In this document: piece after piece, positions 22,597 through 33,885 of the stretch
How positions within the stretch are numbered: the stretch's first letter is position 1
Layout: each line of letters starts with the position of its first letter
Notes under the pieces: generated by a model
Seen by the model: only the letters and a program-made list of their open reading frames with translations
What the model was told of the DNA's origin: nothing
Database searches by the model: none
DNA from: Petunia secreta
Lineage: Eukaryota > Streptophyta > Magnoliopsida > Solanales > Solanaceae
Assembly: GCA_029990175.1 (NCBI GenBank)
Contig: JARKIP010000028.1
Coordinates: 9,116,501 to 9,180,500 of the forward strand
DNA length: 64,000 nt
Direction: 5' to 3'
Translations under genes and position numbers: made by a program

Positions 22597-25216
22597 CTAG
22601 GTAGAGTTACCGCCGTGATGACTTGTCCTTGGCCATAGTCCCATTCCCTTCGATGAACACTCAACCGCCTCTCTAGTTAGGCCTTTTGTAAGCGGATCCG
22701 CCACATTATCCTTTGACTTCACGTAGTCAATGGTGATAATTCCCCTAGAGAGTAGGACCCTAACGGTTTTATGCCTTCGTCGTATGTGACGATTCTTACC
22801 GTTATACATTACATTCTTCGCTCTTCCTATAGCCGATTGACTATCACAATGTATACACACTGGTGTCAATGGCTTAGGCCAAAACGGAATGTCTTCCAAA
22901 AAGTTTCGAAGCCATTCAGCTTCTTCACCGGCTTTATCTAAGGCTATGAATTCAGCTTCCATAGTAGAGCGGGCAATACATGTTTGCTTGGACGATTTCC
23001 AAGACACCGCTCCTCCACCAAGTGCAAAAATATATCCACTTGTGGACTTAGAATCAGTTGTGCCGGTGATCCAATTGGCATCACAATATCCTTCAATGAC
23101 TGCAGGATACTTGTTATAATGCAATGCAAAGTCTTGAGTGTATTTTAAATACCCCAAAACACGTTTCATTGCCATCCAATGGGTCTGATTGGGATTACTC
23201 GTGTATCGACTTAGTTTACTTATAGCACAAGCTATATCTGGTCGAGTACAATTCATGACGTACATCAAACTTCCCAAAACACGTGCATAATCCCGTTGCG
23301 ACGTGCTTTGACCTTTGTTCTTCTTTAGAGCAAGGTTTACATCAATAGGAGTCTTTGAAATTTTAAAATCCAAATATTTAAATTTTTCAAGAACACTATT
23401 GATGTAGTGAGTTTGAGACAACGCCAGACCTTGAGGAGTTTTATGGATCTTAACACCCAGAATTAAGTCCGCAACTCTTAAGTCTTTCATATCAAATTTG
23501 CTAGTCAACATGCGTTGTAGCATTTATATTGCCAATGTTATTGCTCATTATCAACATGTCGTCCACATATAAGCAAACAATGACTACAAAATTAGGAGTG
23601 TTCTTAATGTAGACACATTTATCACACTCGTTAATTTTAAAGCCATTTGACAACATTGTATGATCAAATTTCGCATGCCATTGTTTAGGTGCTTGTTTCA
23701 GTCCATAAAGTGACTTAACAAGTTTACACACAATCTTTTCTTTACCTAGAACCACGAACCCTTCAGGTTGTTCCATGTAAATTTCTTCCTCCAAATCCCC
23801 GTTTAAGAACGCTGTCTTAACGTCCATTTGATGGATTTGCAGACCATACACGGCGGCTAACGCTATTAACATACGAATGGAAGTAATTCTGGTTACCGGC
23901 GAGTATGTGTCAAAGTAGTCAAGACCTTCTTGTTGTCTATAGCCTTTAACAACAAGCCTTGCCTTGTACTTGTCAATAGTGCCATCAGCTTTCATTTTCC
24001 TTTTGAAAATCCACTTAGAACCTAATGGTTTGTTTCCAGGAGGAAGATCAACCAACTCCCAAGTATGGTTGCTCAGAATAGATTCTATTTCACTATTGAC
24101 TGCCTCTTTCCAAAATGGAGAGTCTGAAGAAGACATTGCTTCTTTAAACGTCCGAGGCTCATTTTCCAACAGAAAAGTGACAAAGTCATCTCCAAACGAA
24201 GTAGAAGTTCTTTGACGCTTGCTTCGTCTTAGTTCTTCCTCATTTGGTGAATTTCCTTTGGTTCCTTCCCGAGGTCGTTTGGATCTTTCACCAACTGACT
24301 CACATTCCTTCTCATACGGATATATAGTTTCAAAGAACTCAGCACTATCTGATTCCATCACCGTATTAACATGAATGTCGGGATTTTCTGATTTATGAAC
24401 CAGAAACCGATATGCTTTACTGTTTATAGCATACCCAATGAAAACACAATCAACTGTTTTCGGTCCAATCTTAACCCTTTTGGGTTTTGGGACTTGCACT
24501 TTTGCCAAACACCCCCACACTTTGAAGTAATTCAAGTTGGGCTTCCTTCCTTTCCACTTTTCATATGGAATGGACAGTGTTTTGCTATGGGGAACTCGAT
24601 TGAGTATTTGATTAGCCGTGAATATAGCTTCCCCCCACAAGTTCTGGGGTAGACCCGAACTGATTAACAAGGCATTCATCATCTCCTTTAATGTCCGATT
24701 TTTCCTTTCCGCAATCCCATTGGATTGAGGCGTGTAAGGGGCAGTTGTTTGATGAATAATGCCATATTCCAAACATATTTGTTCAAAAGGAGATTCATAT
24801 TCTCCACCCCTATCACTTCTTATCATTTTGATCTTTTTGTTAAGTTGCGTTTCAACTTCATTTTTGTATTGCTTGAATGCGTCAATTGCCTCATCTTTAC
24901 TACTAAGTAAATAAACATAGCAGTAACGAGTGCTATCGTCAATAAAAGTTATGAAATACTTCTTTCCACCGCGAGATGGTATTGACTTCATGTCACAAAT
25001 ATCTGTATGAATTAAGTCTAATGGTTCAGAATCCCTTTCAATTGACTTGTAAGGGTGTTTAGCATATTTAGACTCAACACATATTTGACATTTTGACTTA
25101 GCGCAATCAAATTTAGGCAATACTTCCAAATTGATCATTTTTCGCAAGGTTTTATAATTGACATGTCCCAAACGAGAATGCCATAAATTATTTGACTCAA
25201 GTAAACAAACACACAC
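22597..25216 (-). pseudogene. pol: Pol remnant: integrase, reverse transcriptase, RNase H
   Basis: Minus strand, beginning in the GAG-pre-integrase zinc finger (LWHSRLGHVNYKTL, CQICVESKYAKH). Integrase D-D-E is present: LIHTDICD, SDRGGEYES, NGIAERKNRT. RT has SKWIFKRKMKADG, MDVKTAFLNGDLEEEIYM, YGLKQAPKQWH and YVDDM, and RNase H has [10 protein letters not shown] and [10 protein letters not shown]. The frame changes at about 23515-23525, just after YVDD, so the polyprotein is broken. Gag and protease are absent. Long, well-conserved frames mean the damage is recent. It belongs to a different copia lineage from the Sirevirus-type element, perhaps Tork-like; I am unsure of that. Confidence 0.88.
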
Positions 25217-25244
25217 TTAAACCCGTTTTTCACAAGAAGTGCAG

Positions 25245-25489
25245 TTAAGTCAATCAATCATATCAATTGACCGAAATCCGAAGCCGAGACGAGCGAGCGA
25301 CGACGACGGCGCGAGGCTTCCCTTCTTCTCAACCCTTTTAAGAGCTAAGAGAAGTGAATTTGTATTTAAACCCAACAAAAGTCTTTTCCTCTACCAATAT
25401 GGGAGAATGTGCATTTCCTTACTAAAAGGAACCTTTTCACCTTCCCACCCATTTCCCATTCACACTCTATTTATTCCAAAATACCAACA
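25245..25489 (-). repeat. 5' LTR stub of the second copia element
   Basis: Starts (minus strand) TGTTGGTATTTTGGAATAAA and matches the first 245 bp of the LTR at 21777-22039, then stops abruptly at TTAAGTC next to integrase sequence. Confidence 0.85.
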
Positions 25490-26134
25490 ATTATAAGACA
25501 GTCACAAGCAATAGTGATGTCCAAGAATTCTCACCATCATTATTGTCTTATAAGTAAATCATTACTAGGAATAACACACAAGACAACAGCGTTATTACAT
25601 CTACAAATACAGAAGATAGCAGCAACGATGAGGATGCTAAGCTGTCACTAACAGAGTTTTGTGTGAAGTACTACTTTCTTGGTCAGCAGCGGCCCCTAAA
25701 ACTAACAAACTATGATGCATTTATGTGCAAAGACAAGTTTTGTTATATTACAGGGACCATTGTTTTAGCTTAGAATTCAGTCCTATATTTGTTGGAACTC
25801 TCAGAAAATTGTACCCAAATTCGAGGACAATGAAGTTGCGTTACAAGGTTTTCTTAGTGGGATATCTCGATGTCCACCAATTTATACATGACCTTTTGGA
25901 ATACCAGTTTAAGATTCTGAACTATGGCAAGAATATCATCTTTTCAGCTGGGGCTCTCTACCATAAAGCCATTAAGGCAATAGTTTGGGGCCCCTTTTTT
26001 TTTCTAAACTTATATTATATATATTGTAAAAAAACAAATATTGGCATAGATATGCATATTGATATTGCCATAGATCATCTAAGTGGTCTAATTTCTTTTT
26101 TCCAAAAATAAAGAGAAGAAGGATTTGTTATTAC
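25490..26134. other. unassigned, contains short open frames
   Basis: A plus frame at about 25593-25770 (DAKLSLTEFCVKYYFLGQ) and another at about 25725-25990 (RKLYPNSRTMKLRYKVFLVG) look coding-like, but I do not recognise them and cannot join them. TTTGGGGCCCC near 25986 may be the left end of the hAT remnant that follows. Confidence 0.3.
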
Positions 26135-26790
26135 TATGATTTCTGCTAAGGAAATAACGTCTAAGATGAATATAGAATCTGAATTTCCTTGAAAACGCGT
26201 AATATTTAGAAAGAAACTCTGATAATATTAATAACAAAATCACAAAGTCTAGTAGACCAAGCTATTTTGTCACTTCAAAATAAATTTGAACAGTTTAAAG
26301 CGTATGAAAGTATTGTTGGTTTGCTATTTAGTAGTATTGTTGGTTTGCTATTTAGTAGTAAAAAATTGAGATCACTAGATGAAGAGAATTTAAAAAATAT
26401 TGTATTAACCATGAAGTTTTTTAGCACATAATAGTTATTCTAATATTGATGGTTTAGATTTATTTTATGAATTAAAAGTATTGAGATAAATAATACAAGT
26501 AGAAATTAATGATCTAATCGAAATACTCAATCAAATAAAAAAGACTTAATTTTTTCAAATACATATATTGCTTATAGAATAATCTTAACAATTCCTGTAA
26601 CTGTTGCCTCAGCCGAGAGAAGTCTTTCAAAATTATAATTGATAAAATCTTATTTAAGATCAATGATGTCTCAAGAGAGATTAAATTAATTAGCTATATT
26701 ATCAATTGAAAAGGAATTGTGAGAACAAATTGATTATAAAACGGTAATTAATGACTTCACATCTAAAAACAAGAAAAGTAAACTTTAAAT
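26135..26790 (+). pseudogene. hAT-family transposase remnant (C-terminal dimerisation region)
   Basis: Broken frames read ISAKEITSKMNIESEFP, QAILSLQNKFEQFKAYESI, LRSLDEENLKNIVL, NIDGLDLFYELKVL, and then AYRIILTIPVTVASAERSLS followed by IKSYLRSMMSQERLN. These are the ordered blocks of the hAT C-terminal dimerisation domain of TTF-type/MYM-type plant transposases. There are several stops and shifts, plus a 24-bp tandem duplication near 26310-26360. TTTGGGGCC at 25986 and GGCCCCAA near 26872 are inverted and could be the element ends. Confidence 0.8.
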
Positions 26791-27880
26791 AAAATTATAT
26801 ATGACGATCTTTCTTCTTCTTTTTAAAAAATAAAAAATAAAAATTAAGACCTCTCTGTGAAGTTTGACTTTAGGCCCCAATCTGATTGAGACAGGCTCTT
26901 GTTTCCACATTTTCAGATTTTGATAATTGTCAATCTAAGGTATATTGATCCTTGATAATTCTACAAACAAGTCAGCTTGATCTGCAGTTAGTTTTAGTTT
27001 TGAATTAGTTATAAGCCATGATGTTTACTTGTGATACAAATTAGACCTCTATATTACTCTATATCATCCCTAATACCCTTCGTAACGAACTTTATTTATA
27101 TTGAACAAATTTTTTTTATAAAACTTAATATTCACACGAATAACAAACAAAAGAATAAAAATTTAGTAACATACAACTTTTACTAAATGAAAGTGAAACA
27201 AAGAAGTACGGACTTACATTAAACCTAACTTGATATAGTTATTAGTCCATTATTATATTATGTAAGAAGAACTTTTGATGTTGTGCATGACCCAATAGAC
27301 CAATGGATGGAAACAGAAGAAATTGACGGATGCCAGCAACAACACAGATGGCGGGTGCAAGGATTAATTTGTTTCACATAATTTAGGGGTATATACATTT
27401 ACAGAAAACTTGGGCTATCAGGTCCATTGTTCACAGATTATATAGAGAGTTCTAAGGCTCTTAGGCCATTATATGCAATCTCAAAATGATCTTCTATGTA
27501 AATTAGTGTTTATGGTTATTGTGAAGACTTGGAGAGTTGAAGTTCCCAATTGAGACCATGTAATTTGCCAAGATAAGTAGTTATGGAATCAGCCACCAAT
27601 GGTTGCAGCATGGTAGGCTCAAGGCTGCATATATTACACCCCATTGCGGGCTGCCTTTTTTTTTATATGTAGTTATTGTATATCACTAGATGCTGTATGC
27701 AGAAAATCATTATGTCTGTGTGTAGAGAATAGTAGTTGGTGCAACTTGAGAGTCCAAGCTGCAGATTAATTCCTGCATAAAGTAATCAAGATGGATTAGA
27801 TAATTAAGCAGTGGAACCCTTTTTCTTTTTGATAATCACACAGTATAGTTTCCTAGACCATCTTTTGTTTGTCAATGCAT
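26791..27880. other. non-coding, nothing recognised
   Basis: AT-rich flank between the hAT remnant and the TIR relic. It may include the old promoter of the broken TNL. No ORF or repeat that I can support. Confidence 0.4.
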
Positions 27881-27881
27881 T

Positions 27882-28364
27882 TATCATGTGTTCTTGAGTT
27901 TCAGAGGTGAAGATACCCGCAAGACCTCTACTGACCATCTTTATGCAACTTTGGTAGGTGCAGGGTGGCGCACGTTCAAGGATGATAGTGAGATTGAGAG
28001 AGGGAAAAATATTAAGACAGAATTACAGAATGCAATCGTACATTCGAGGAGTTCAATAATTATCCTCTCGAAGAACTATGCTACTTTCCACATGGTGCCT
28101 TGATGAACTTGTGAAAATACTTGAACATAAGAGGACCAAAGGGCTTACAATTCTTCCCATGTTCTATCATATCGATCCTTCTGAAGTTAAAGATCAAAAA
28201 AGAGCTTTGCAAAAGCATTTATGAGATATGAGAAGCAGACTGAAGCTAAAAGTGATGAAGGAAAGAGGGAGTGGAAGGATAAGGTTCGATCGAAAATATT
28301 GGAAAGCAACTCTTGGAGAGGTTGCAGATTTGGGTGGTGTTTTAGTGAACAATCAAGAGGATAG
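27882..28364 (+). pseudogene. TIR exon of a second, broken TNL
   Basis: Reads YHVFLSFRGEDTRKT, ERGKNIKTELQNAIVHSRSS and IIILSKNYAT. It then shifts frame near 28088, continues as STWCLDELVKILEHKR and ILPMFYHIDPSEVKDQ, shifts again near 28200 (AFMRYEKQTEAKSDEGK) and once more near 28300 (WKATLGEVADLGGVLVNNQ). It ends at an intact splice donor AG|GTAAGT (28364/28365). It keeps the YDVFLSFRGEDTRKT-type consensus better than the intact TNL does, so it is a separate paralogue, not a copy of it. No start codon is evident in the expected place. Confidence 0.87.
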
Positions 28365-28374
28365 GTAAGTCTTT

Positions 28375-28712
28375 TCATAAGCGTAAATTCTTCATGCTGC
28401 AAATTAGGAGTAGATCATAAAGGAGATGTCTCTGTAAGCAAATTAAGCCATCTAGTTGCTGAAAAATATCTCTTATATTTGCAAGGAAGCTACTACCTTC
28501 AAATCTTTTGAAATTTGTCGAGAAGATACATTTGGCAACAATTGTCTTCCCAATTCCACTCATCCCACAAATTGCAATGAAATACCTAATATTTTTGATC
28601 CGTGAACTGATCCCAACCAGGTAAGGCGCAACACTTAAGATTGTGCGATTCAATTTATCCTCAATGAGTTTAAGAATTTCTTGAATAAAGTCTGGCTCAT
28701 TACTAGTAATAG
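28375..28712 (-). pseudogene. NB-ARC fragment of a TNL, in inverted orientation
   Basis: On the minus strand from a TAG acceptor near 28712: NEPDFIQEILKLIEDKL, LSVAPYLVGISSRI, P-loop AICGMSGIGKTIVAK, then FEGSSFLANIRDIFQQLDGL and LQRHLLYDLL, where homology stops (about 28405). This is the start of the second TNL exon. It faces the TIR exon tail to tail, so a local inversion has split the gene, or two gene fragments have been joined. Downstream NB and LRR parts are missing. Confidence 0.85.
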
Positions 28713-29004
28713 ATTACCAAGAAGCAAATAGATTGGATATCACATCAGACTTTAACGACTTACAAAGGCTTTTGTATACAAGCAAGCAAAAGTCAACCAT
28801 GTAATCAGCAAACAATTTGATGAATCATAACTAAGACCATTTTGTTAACTTTTCCAAAAGAGAAACAAAAAAGAAAAAAGAGGGAGAAAATCCAGCATCC
28901 TATTCCTAGCCTAAGCCAATACGGGCTGACAATAAAAGTTCATCGACGCCACCAACCAATTCATACAAATACTTCAATTTTAAAATCCCGACATTTTTTT
29001 CTTC
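28713..29004. other. inverted TNL flank and 3' side of the coiled-coil gene
   Basis: Likely old TNL intron (minus) followed by 3'-flank sequence of the minus-strand coiled-coil gene. No gene seen. Confidence 0.35.
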
Positions 29005-30164
29005 TCAGCAGCCAAAAAGTCTAGTTGGGTGTCTCTTTTCAGCGTTTCGAACCCTTTCCTCAAGTACCCGAACCCTCTCAGCAGAAGCTCTTGCCATATC
29101 TAGAGCTTCTTGTTCAGAAGCCCTAGCCCTCTCTACCTTCAATTCAGCAGTGCGTACCATCTCTATAGCTTCCCGTTGAGCAGTTGTTGCTCTCAACTCA
29201 GCATCCCTTTCCCTCGCTATAGCTTCCCGTTCAGCAGTCGTTGCTCTCAATTCAGCTTTCCTTTCCCTCGCTTCAGCATCATGTTCCCTCGCTATAGCTA
29301 CCCGTTCAACAGTTGTTGCTCTCAATTCAGCATCTCTTTCCCTCGCTATAGCTACCCGTTCAGCAGTCGTTGCTCTCAATTCAGCATCTCTTTCCCTCGC
29401 TATAGCTTCCCGTTCAGCTGTCCTTGCACGCTCTTCAACAGCCCTAGCACTCACTAAAGCAGCCCTTGCTGCCGCTTCAGCCGCCCTTGCACATGCTACA
29501 ACTTGCTCGTTCCTCGCATCAGCCTCCCTCACCCTATCCTCAGCCTCCCTAGCCCTATCCTCAGCCTCCCTAACCCTCCCATCAGCAACTCTAACTACCT
29601 CTTCATTTAAATTCTGTGGTGGTTGTAGGTTATAATTAACCCAAGATTCATACAGACTTCTAATGAACAGCACTAGAGAGCTAGAGGCTGTAGCACAATT
29701 TGGCTGCCATTTCCCATGGAAATCTCTCAAAGATAAGGTCACAAGCATAGAACAAACAAGGTTTAATATTCCGAAATCGGTGTTGACGGGAAACAAAATC
29801 ACAAGCAACAATAGAGTACCAACCATGAAGGTATATATACACCAAAAAAGATACATGGATATTGGTTCGGGAAAATGCCAAGCAAAATAATATCCAAGTA
29901 ACGGACCAACAAAGTTACTATTTTTGCTATATAAACTCGGATTAGCATCTCGTTACCGACTACGTACCTTGTTTCAAAAAGTCGATAGAACGAAAGCAAC
30001 CCGAAAGTGAAAAAAGCTAGGATTACAGCAGTAGAAATGAAAATCCTTTTGTGTTTTGCTTCGGCATAGTTTTTACCATGATAAAAACTGAAATAAGTAG
30101 AAAGAGCATATGATGCTAAGGAAAAACAAAAAAGAATACGTTTAACAATAATTATATTAATCAT
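29005..30164 (-). CDS. multi-pass membrane protein with long C-terminal coiled-coil repeat
   Basis: Not a family I recognise. The C-terminal part (29856-29005) is certain: hydrophobic segment TFMVGTLLLLVILFPV, then about 190 residues rich in Ala, Arg and Glu with a 17-residue repeat (AIARERDAELRATTAER and variants, at least five copies), a strong coiled-coil predictor, ending HPTRLFGC. Upstream, another frame (ATG at 30164) gives three more hydrophobic helices (IIVKRILFCFSLASYALS; ISTAVILAFFTFGLLSFY; IAKIVTLLVRYLDIILLGIF). The two frames meet at a GTATATATACC run near 29830, where a TA-repeat change would explain the shift. The gene is therefore either frame-broken or starts at 29856. It could be a membrane tether; that is a guess from shape only. 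Confidence 0.5.
29150..29420 (-). repeat. 51-bp coding tandem repeat
   Basis: About five imperfect 51-bp units encoding the 17-residue Ala/Arg/Glu repeat in the coiled-coil gene. They also create a Ser/Phe/Pro-rich open frame on the plus strand, which is a shadow. Confidence 0.8.
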
Positions 30165-30321
30165 ATTTTGAAAGCAAAGAGAGAAAGTGAGACCAAAGAA
30201 AAGACTGATGAAGAACAAGAAAGAAGGAGAGTGGATGTAAGTGAGTGAGCTAAGAATGGTGAAAGAGGTGATGGTTACAGCAGCTCTAGAGAGAGAAACT
30301 GCTAGTGTACTATACTACCTC

Positions 30322-30338
30322 GGGGGGGGGGGGGGGGG
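30322..30338. repeat. poly(G) run, 17 bases
   Basis: Homopolymer just upstream of the coiled-coil gene. The length is likely unstable or uncertain. Confidence 0.9.
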
Positions 30339-31261
30339 ATACTAAGTATCATTACCCGTAGGTAGTAAACAAATATCCTTAAAAAAATGATTATAGTATT
30401 GAGAATTTTATTTTTTCTAATTTCTGCTAATTGAGATCATGTTTTATTTTTAAAAAAATACGTGTAATTTTCAACTGGTCATTTATTCTTAATAAATTAA
30501 TCGGTCTATTATCTAAAAAAACAAAAGTAGATGGCATATTATTTTGTAAACTGAAAAGGTTAAGGGTGTTTAGGCTTTATAAAATATTTTTTTCGATTTA
30601 TTTTTACGTTTGGTAAAATTAAAAGTGCGTAGCGCAAAGTGCTTATAAATTAAAATAAGTCATAAGTTATAACTTGGTCTCACCCAACTTATTTTTTTTT
30701 AGCTTATAAACACTTTTGATTTGACCAAAAATTTTACTATTATATCCCTAATATTACTATTTTGTAATCCCTAAACAACCCTTACTAAAATAAACTTTAA
30801 CCCTCTCCATCACTCACCCCTCAACCTTTTCATGTTTTTCTCCAAAAAAAAAAACGAACTTCACGTAGGCCTACATCAAATAACTACCAGATTCGAAGCT
30901 CTTTAGTAAGTCTGATGTTGTCACTTTCAATTTTTAATGTATTATAAATGTTCATTAATTAACAGATTTTTTTATAATTATACATTAGCTAATATTTTGT
31001 TCCTTTTTATAGCAATTAGTTAACTGATTTTTTTATAAATCACATGTCTTGATTAGTATATATATAAAACCTTCAGGGTATTAAAGTCATTTTAATAGAA
31101 CACTTTTTTATCAAATACACTAACTGCTTATTACCAGATTCAGCATTTTCATCCAAACATAACTGTTTGTTTATTTAAAAAAATCAGCTTCAGCACCTAA
31201 AAGTGCTTATCAACACTTGATGTTTATCAGCCACTTTAAATCAGCTAACCCAAATGCGCTC
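30339..31261. other. non-coding; possible degenerate MITE
   Basis: No gene. 30620-31260 has MITE-like composition (AAGTGCTTATAAA near 30637 and AAGTGCTTATCAACAC near 31201), but I cannot define ends. Confidence 0.3.
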
Positions 31262-31264
31262 TAA

Positions 31265-31556
31265 GCTCTCGTTTGTTTATAAAACTTGGGAGCACTTTTG
31301 GGGATTTCTGGGGAAAATTTTATTTGGACATACTTTTTGATCAATTTTTGGTCAAGTTTTGAAAGAGTTTTGAAAAATCAAGACCACTTTTTGGGAGTTT
31401 TTGAGAAAATTATCTTATTTTACCCGCAAAAGTTCAATTATTTTTCAAGTAAATTTTATGTCCAAACACAACTTCAAGTTTTAAAAATTATTTTTCAACT
31501 TAACTCTAAAAACTCAAATTCCTAAATTTCAACCAAATCTATGTCCAAACGCTAGC
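31265..31556. mobile_element. Harbinger-like MITE, 292 bp
   Basis: Ends GCTCTCGTTTGTTTATAAA and ATCTATGTCCAAACGCTAGC are imperfect inverted repeats. Flanks are TAA (left) and TTA (right). It belongs to the same family as 33586-33885 and 43825-44117. Confidence 0.65.
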
Positions 31557-32186
31557 TTAGCATTGTTAACTAAGTATTGAGTTATGGGGAATTATTTCAA
31601 AGAGCATACGTTTTTTGTAGCCAATGCTGTAATTTTCTCTTTCGATGCAGTATCCATCTTTTGCAGAAAATTGCATGTTGTTTGTTTTGCGCTCTTTGTT
31701 TTATTCATTTTCTTCACAAAAAAAAAATATATATATATATATGTGTGTGTTTGTATAATTTTTTTTTTTTTTTGGGTCTAACAATTAATACCTTAATTTC
31801 CTTAGTATTAATTAGGTTTATTATTTGCTCAATCTGATAAACATGCCTAGCTAGCTAGTAACTAGTCCATTGTATTTGAAAAGAAGCAGTAAACCGGTCA
31901 TAGCATTATATGCCAACGAGCTCAACTTTTTCTCCATTATGGCCAAGAACTTTTGACTGAACATTTGATTTTCATAAAGTATATAAATAAATTTCATGGA
32001 AAGGTAAAAACACATCGAACAAGGAACTGACAACAAGGTCTCTTTCATATTCATATAAATTCAGAGTTTGACAAAGCTCTTATGTCTAAAAACGCTATGT
32101 CTAAAACTTGTCTTTTTTTAAGGTTTTCAATTTTAAAAACTTGTCATCTTAACTTCTCCATATTTCAAAAAAAAAAAAAAAAAAGA
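31557..32186. other. non-coding
   Basis: Short AT microsatellite near 31727-31742 and a T-run near 31760. No gene or element that I can support. Confidence 0.35.
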
Positions 32187-32649
32187 GAAAAGGTTTCTTA
32201 TAATTAGTTATTCGACTATTAAATAAATTGATAGATGTAGGGTTAAATATGTATGAATGAACCAAAAAAAAAAGCGTATGAATATGGACTATAAGTGCTA
32301 ACAAGCATATGAATGGCGATTCCTATTATCCTATATGATTATGGACTATATTTATACATATATTGCTAGTATCTTTCAACTAAAACATAGAGGAACTACA
32401 AGCATAACAAGACCGATCATTTAGAAGTGTTAAGCAGAAGTTTTTACCGTGAAAAAAGAAGTGTAGGTTATATGGATTATTTCATCAATTTATTTCCCTG
32501 CTAATTATATCTATACGTACCATACATCCATGACTCTTTTATGTTGTTATCCTACAAACACTACCATACAAATCATTCTTATGGCTTTCATCAAGATATG
32601 GTATTAACTGCGAAACTTAAACTGATTAGGATGAGAAATGTTATTTCAT

Positions 32650-32912
32650 TGGTCCCATTTAATTTGTCACTTTAGCTTAAGAAAATGTCTTAATTTAGTT
32701 GTCGATTAAAGAATTCAGAATTTGTCAGTTATTGCTAACAGCTAGTATATCCTAAATCTAACGAAGTGCTAAATTTTTTTATAATTTTATTCAATTCTCA
32801 AAATTATTTAATATCGTAACTTGGTAGTATAATTAATATATATGCATTTATCACTTTATTCCTAAACCTAAAAAATTTTAGAATGACAACTAAAATGGAT
32901 CGGAGGAAGTAA
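32650..32912. mobile_element. degenerate Stowaway-like MITE
   Basis: Left GGTCCCATTTAATTTGTCA and right TGACAACTAAAATGGATCGG/AGGAAGTA form inverted ends of the CTCCCTCC/GGGAGT Stowaway type. The left tip is eroded. Confidence 0.5.
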
Positions 32913-33585
32913 CTTGTAATTAGGGAATTGTTCATACTAGGAACGTAACAAAAAGTTCTTTCTATTAGTTGAACGTGAAATTTATAGGGAGGTGAATGTG
33001 GAACTGTATAGTTGATCTAAAAGTATAAAAATTACATATATTTATGTACTTTTATTTATGTAATATTTAGCACATTTATTGTTTCATACCTGCAAATTAC
33101 AGATTTTATTTTACTATAAGGATTGAAATCTACGTGCATGCGTAATTCCTCGGGATAAGGCCAGTTCGTCTAGAAATTATTTTTATAATGATTAATATCA
33201 TATCATACGAAACTCTAAGTCCCTTCTTATTTTGGTAGACCACTGTTTTCTTCATGTTATATCGATCTTTATAGTGTCGTGGTAATATATATGTGGTCAT
33301 GTATCCGTTGCTTAATTGAGCAGAGATTTATTTTCAATAAGGTGAAATTGATAAAATTGGACATCGGGCGTGCACATACCCGAGCATAGCAAACTTGGAC
33401 GCTCATATTTATTTGGACCTAACTCACACCCCAAAAACTAACTTAAATGCTAGGAGATTATCCAAAGCGTATTTTGGCATCTTGCCCTCTTTTTTCCGCC
33501 GATATGGGACACATTCCCACACCACACCACACTCCGACAGAAATCGTCTTCAAAATATTTCTACTCTGTGTTTCACGTACATTAA

Positions 33586-33885
33586 GCTAGCGTTTGGACA
33601 TAGATTCCCAAATAGTTTTTGGAAATTTTTTTTTGGTGAAGTTTGATATGAACATGAAAAATTATTTGGACATATTTTTTGGAAACAAATTTTTTGGCTT
33701 AAAAAGAGCCTTTGAGCTCTTATATAAAAAAAAAAAATTGTATGTAAAAATTAGTTTTTTGCTCAAAAAGAATCTTTGAGCACTCTTTGGATTTTTGAGA
33801 ATTTTTAGGAAAAGTTTAGCTCAAATAGTATTAACAAACAATTTTTCACCTAATAAATATTCCCAAAACTATAAACAAACTGGGC
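33586..33885. mobile_element. Harbinger-like MITE, 300 bp
   Basis: GCTAGCGTTTGGACATAG at the left end and CTATAAACAAACTGGGC at the right end are inverted. TAA lies at 33583-33585 and 33886-33888 as a 3-bp target duplication. It lies inside unit 1 of the segmental duplication. Confidence 0.75.

Larger units (their letters stand above)
21189..25489 (-). mobile_element. second Ty1/copia element, 5'-truncated
   Basis: Minus-oriented. Its 3' LTR is on the left (about 21189/21193-22039), followed by 3' UTR, RNase H, RT and integrase, and then a stub of the 5' LTR (25245-25489). The stub runs directly into integrase, so about 600 bp of LTR, the primer site, gag and protease are deleted. LTR end is TGTTGG-type. 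ATTAT lies on both flanks (21184-21188 and 25490-25494), a candidate 5-bp target duplication, but using it leaves a non-CA 3' terminus (CAACTG). Confidence 0.85.

Noticed and set aside
25725..26111. 128-aa plus ORF
   Set aside because: It runs into a T-run and probable hAT end; no recognisable domain and no start supported by context.
29110..29457. Plus-strand Ser/Phe/Pro-rich ORF opposite the coiled-coil gene
   Set aside because: Shadow of the 51-bp repeat; composition is the complement of the A/R/E coiled coil.
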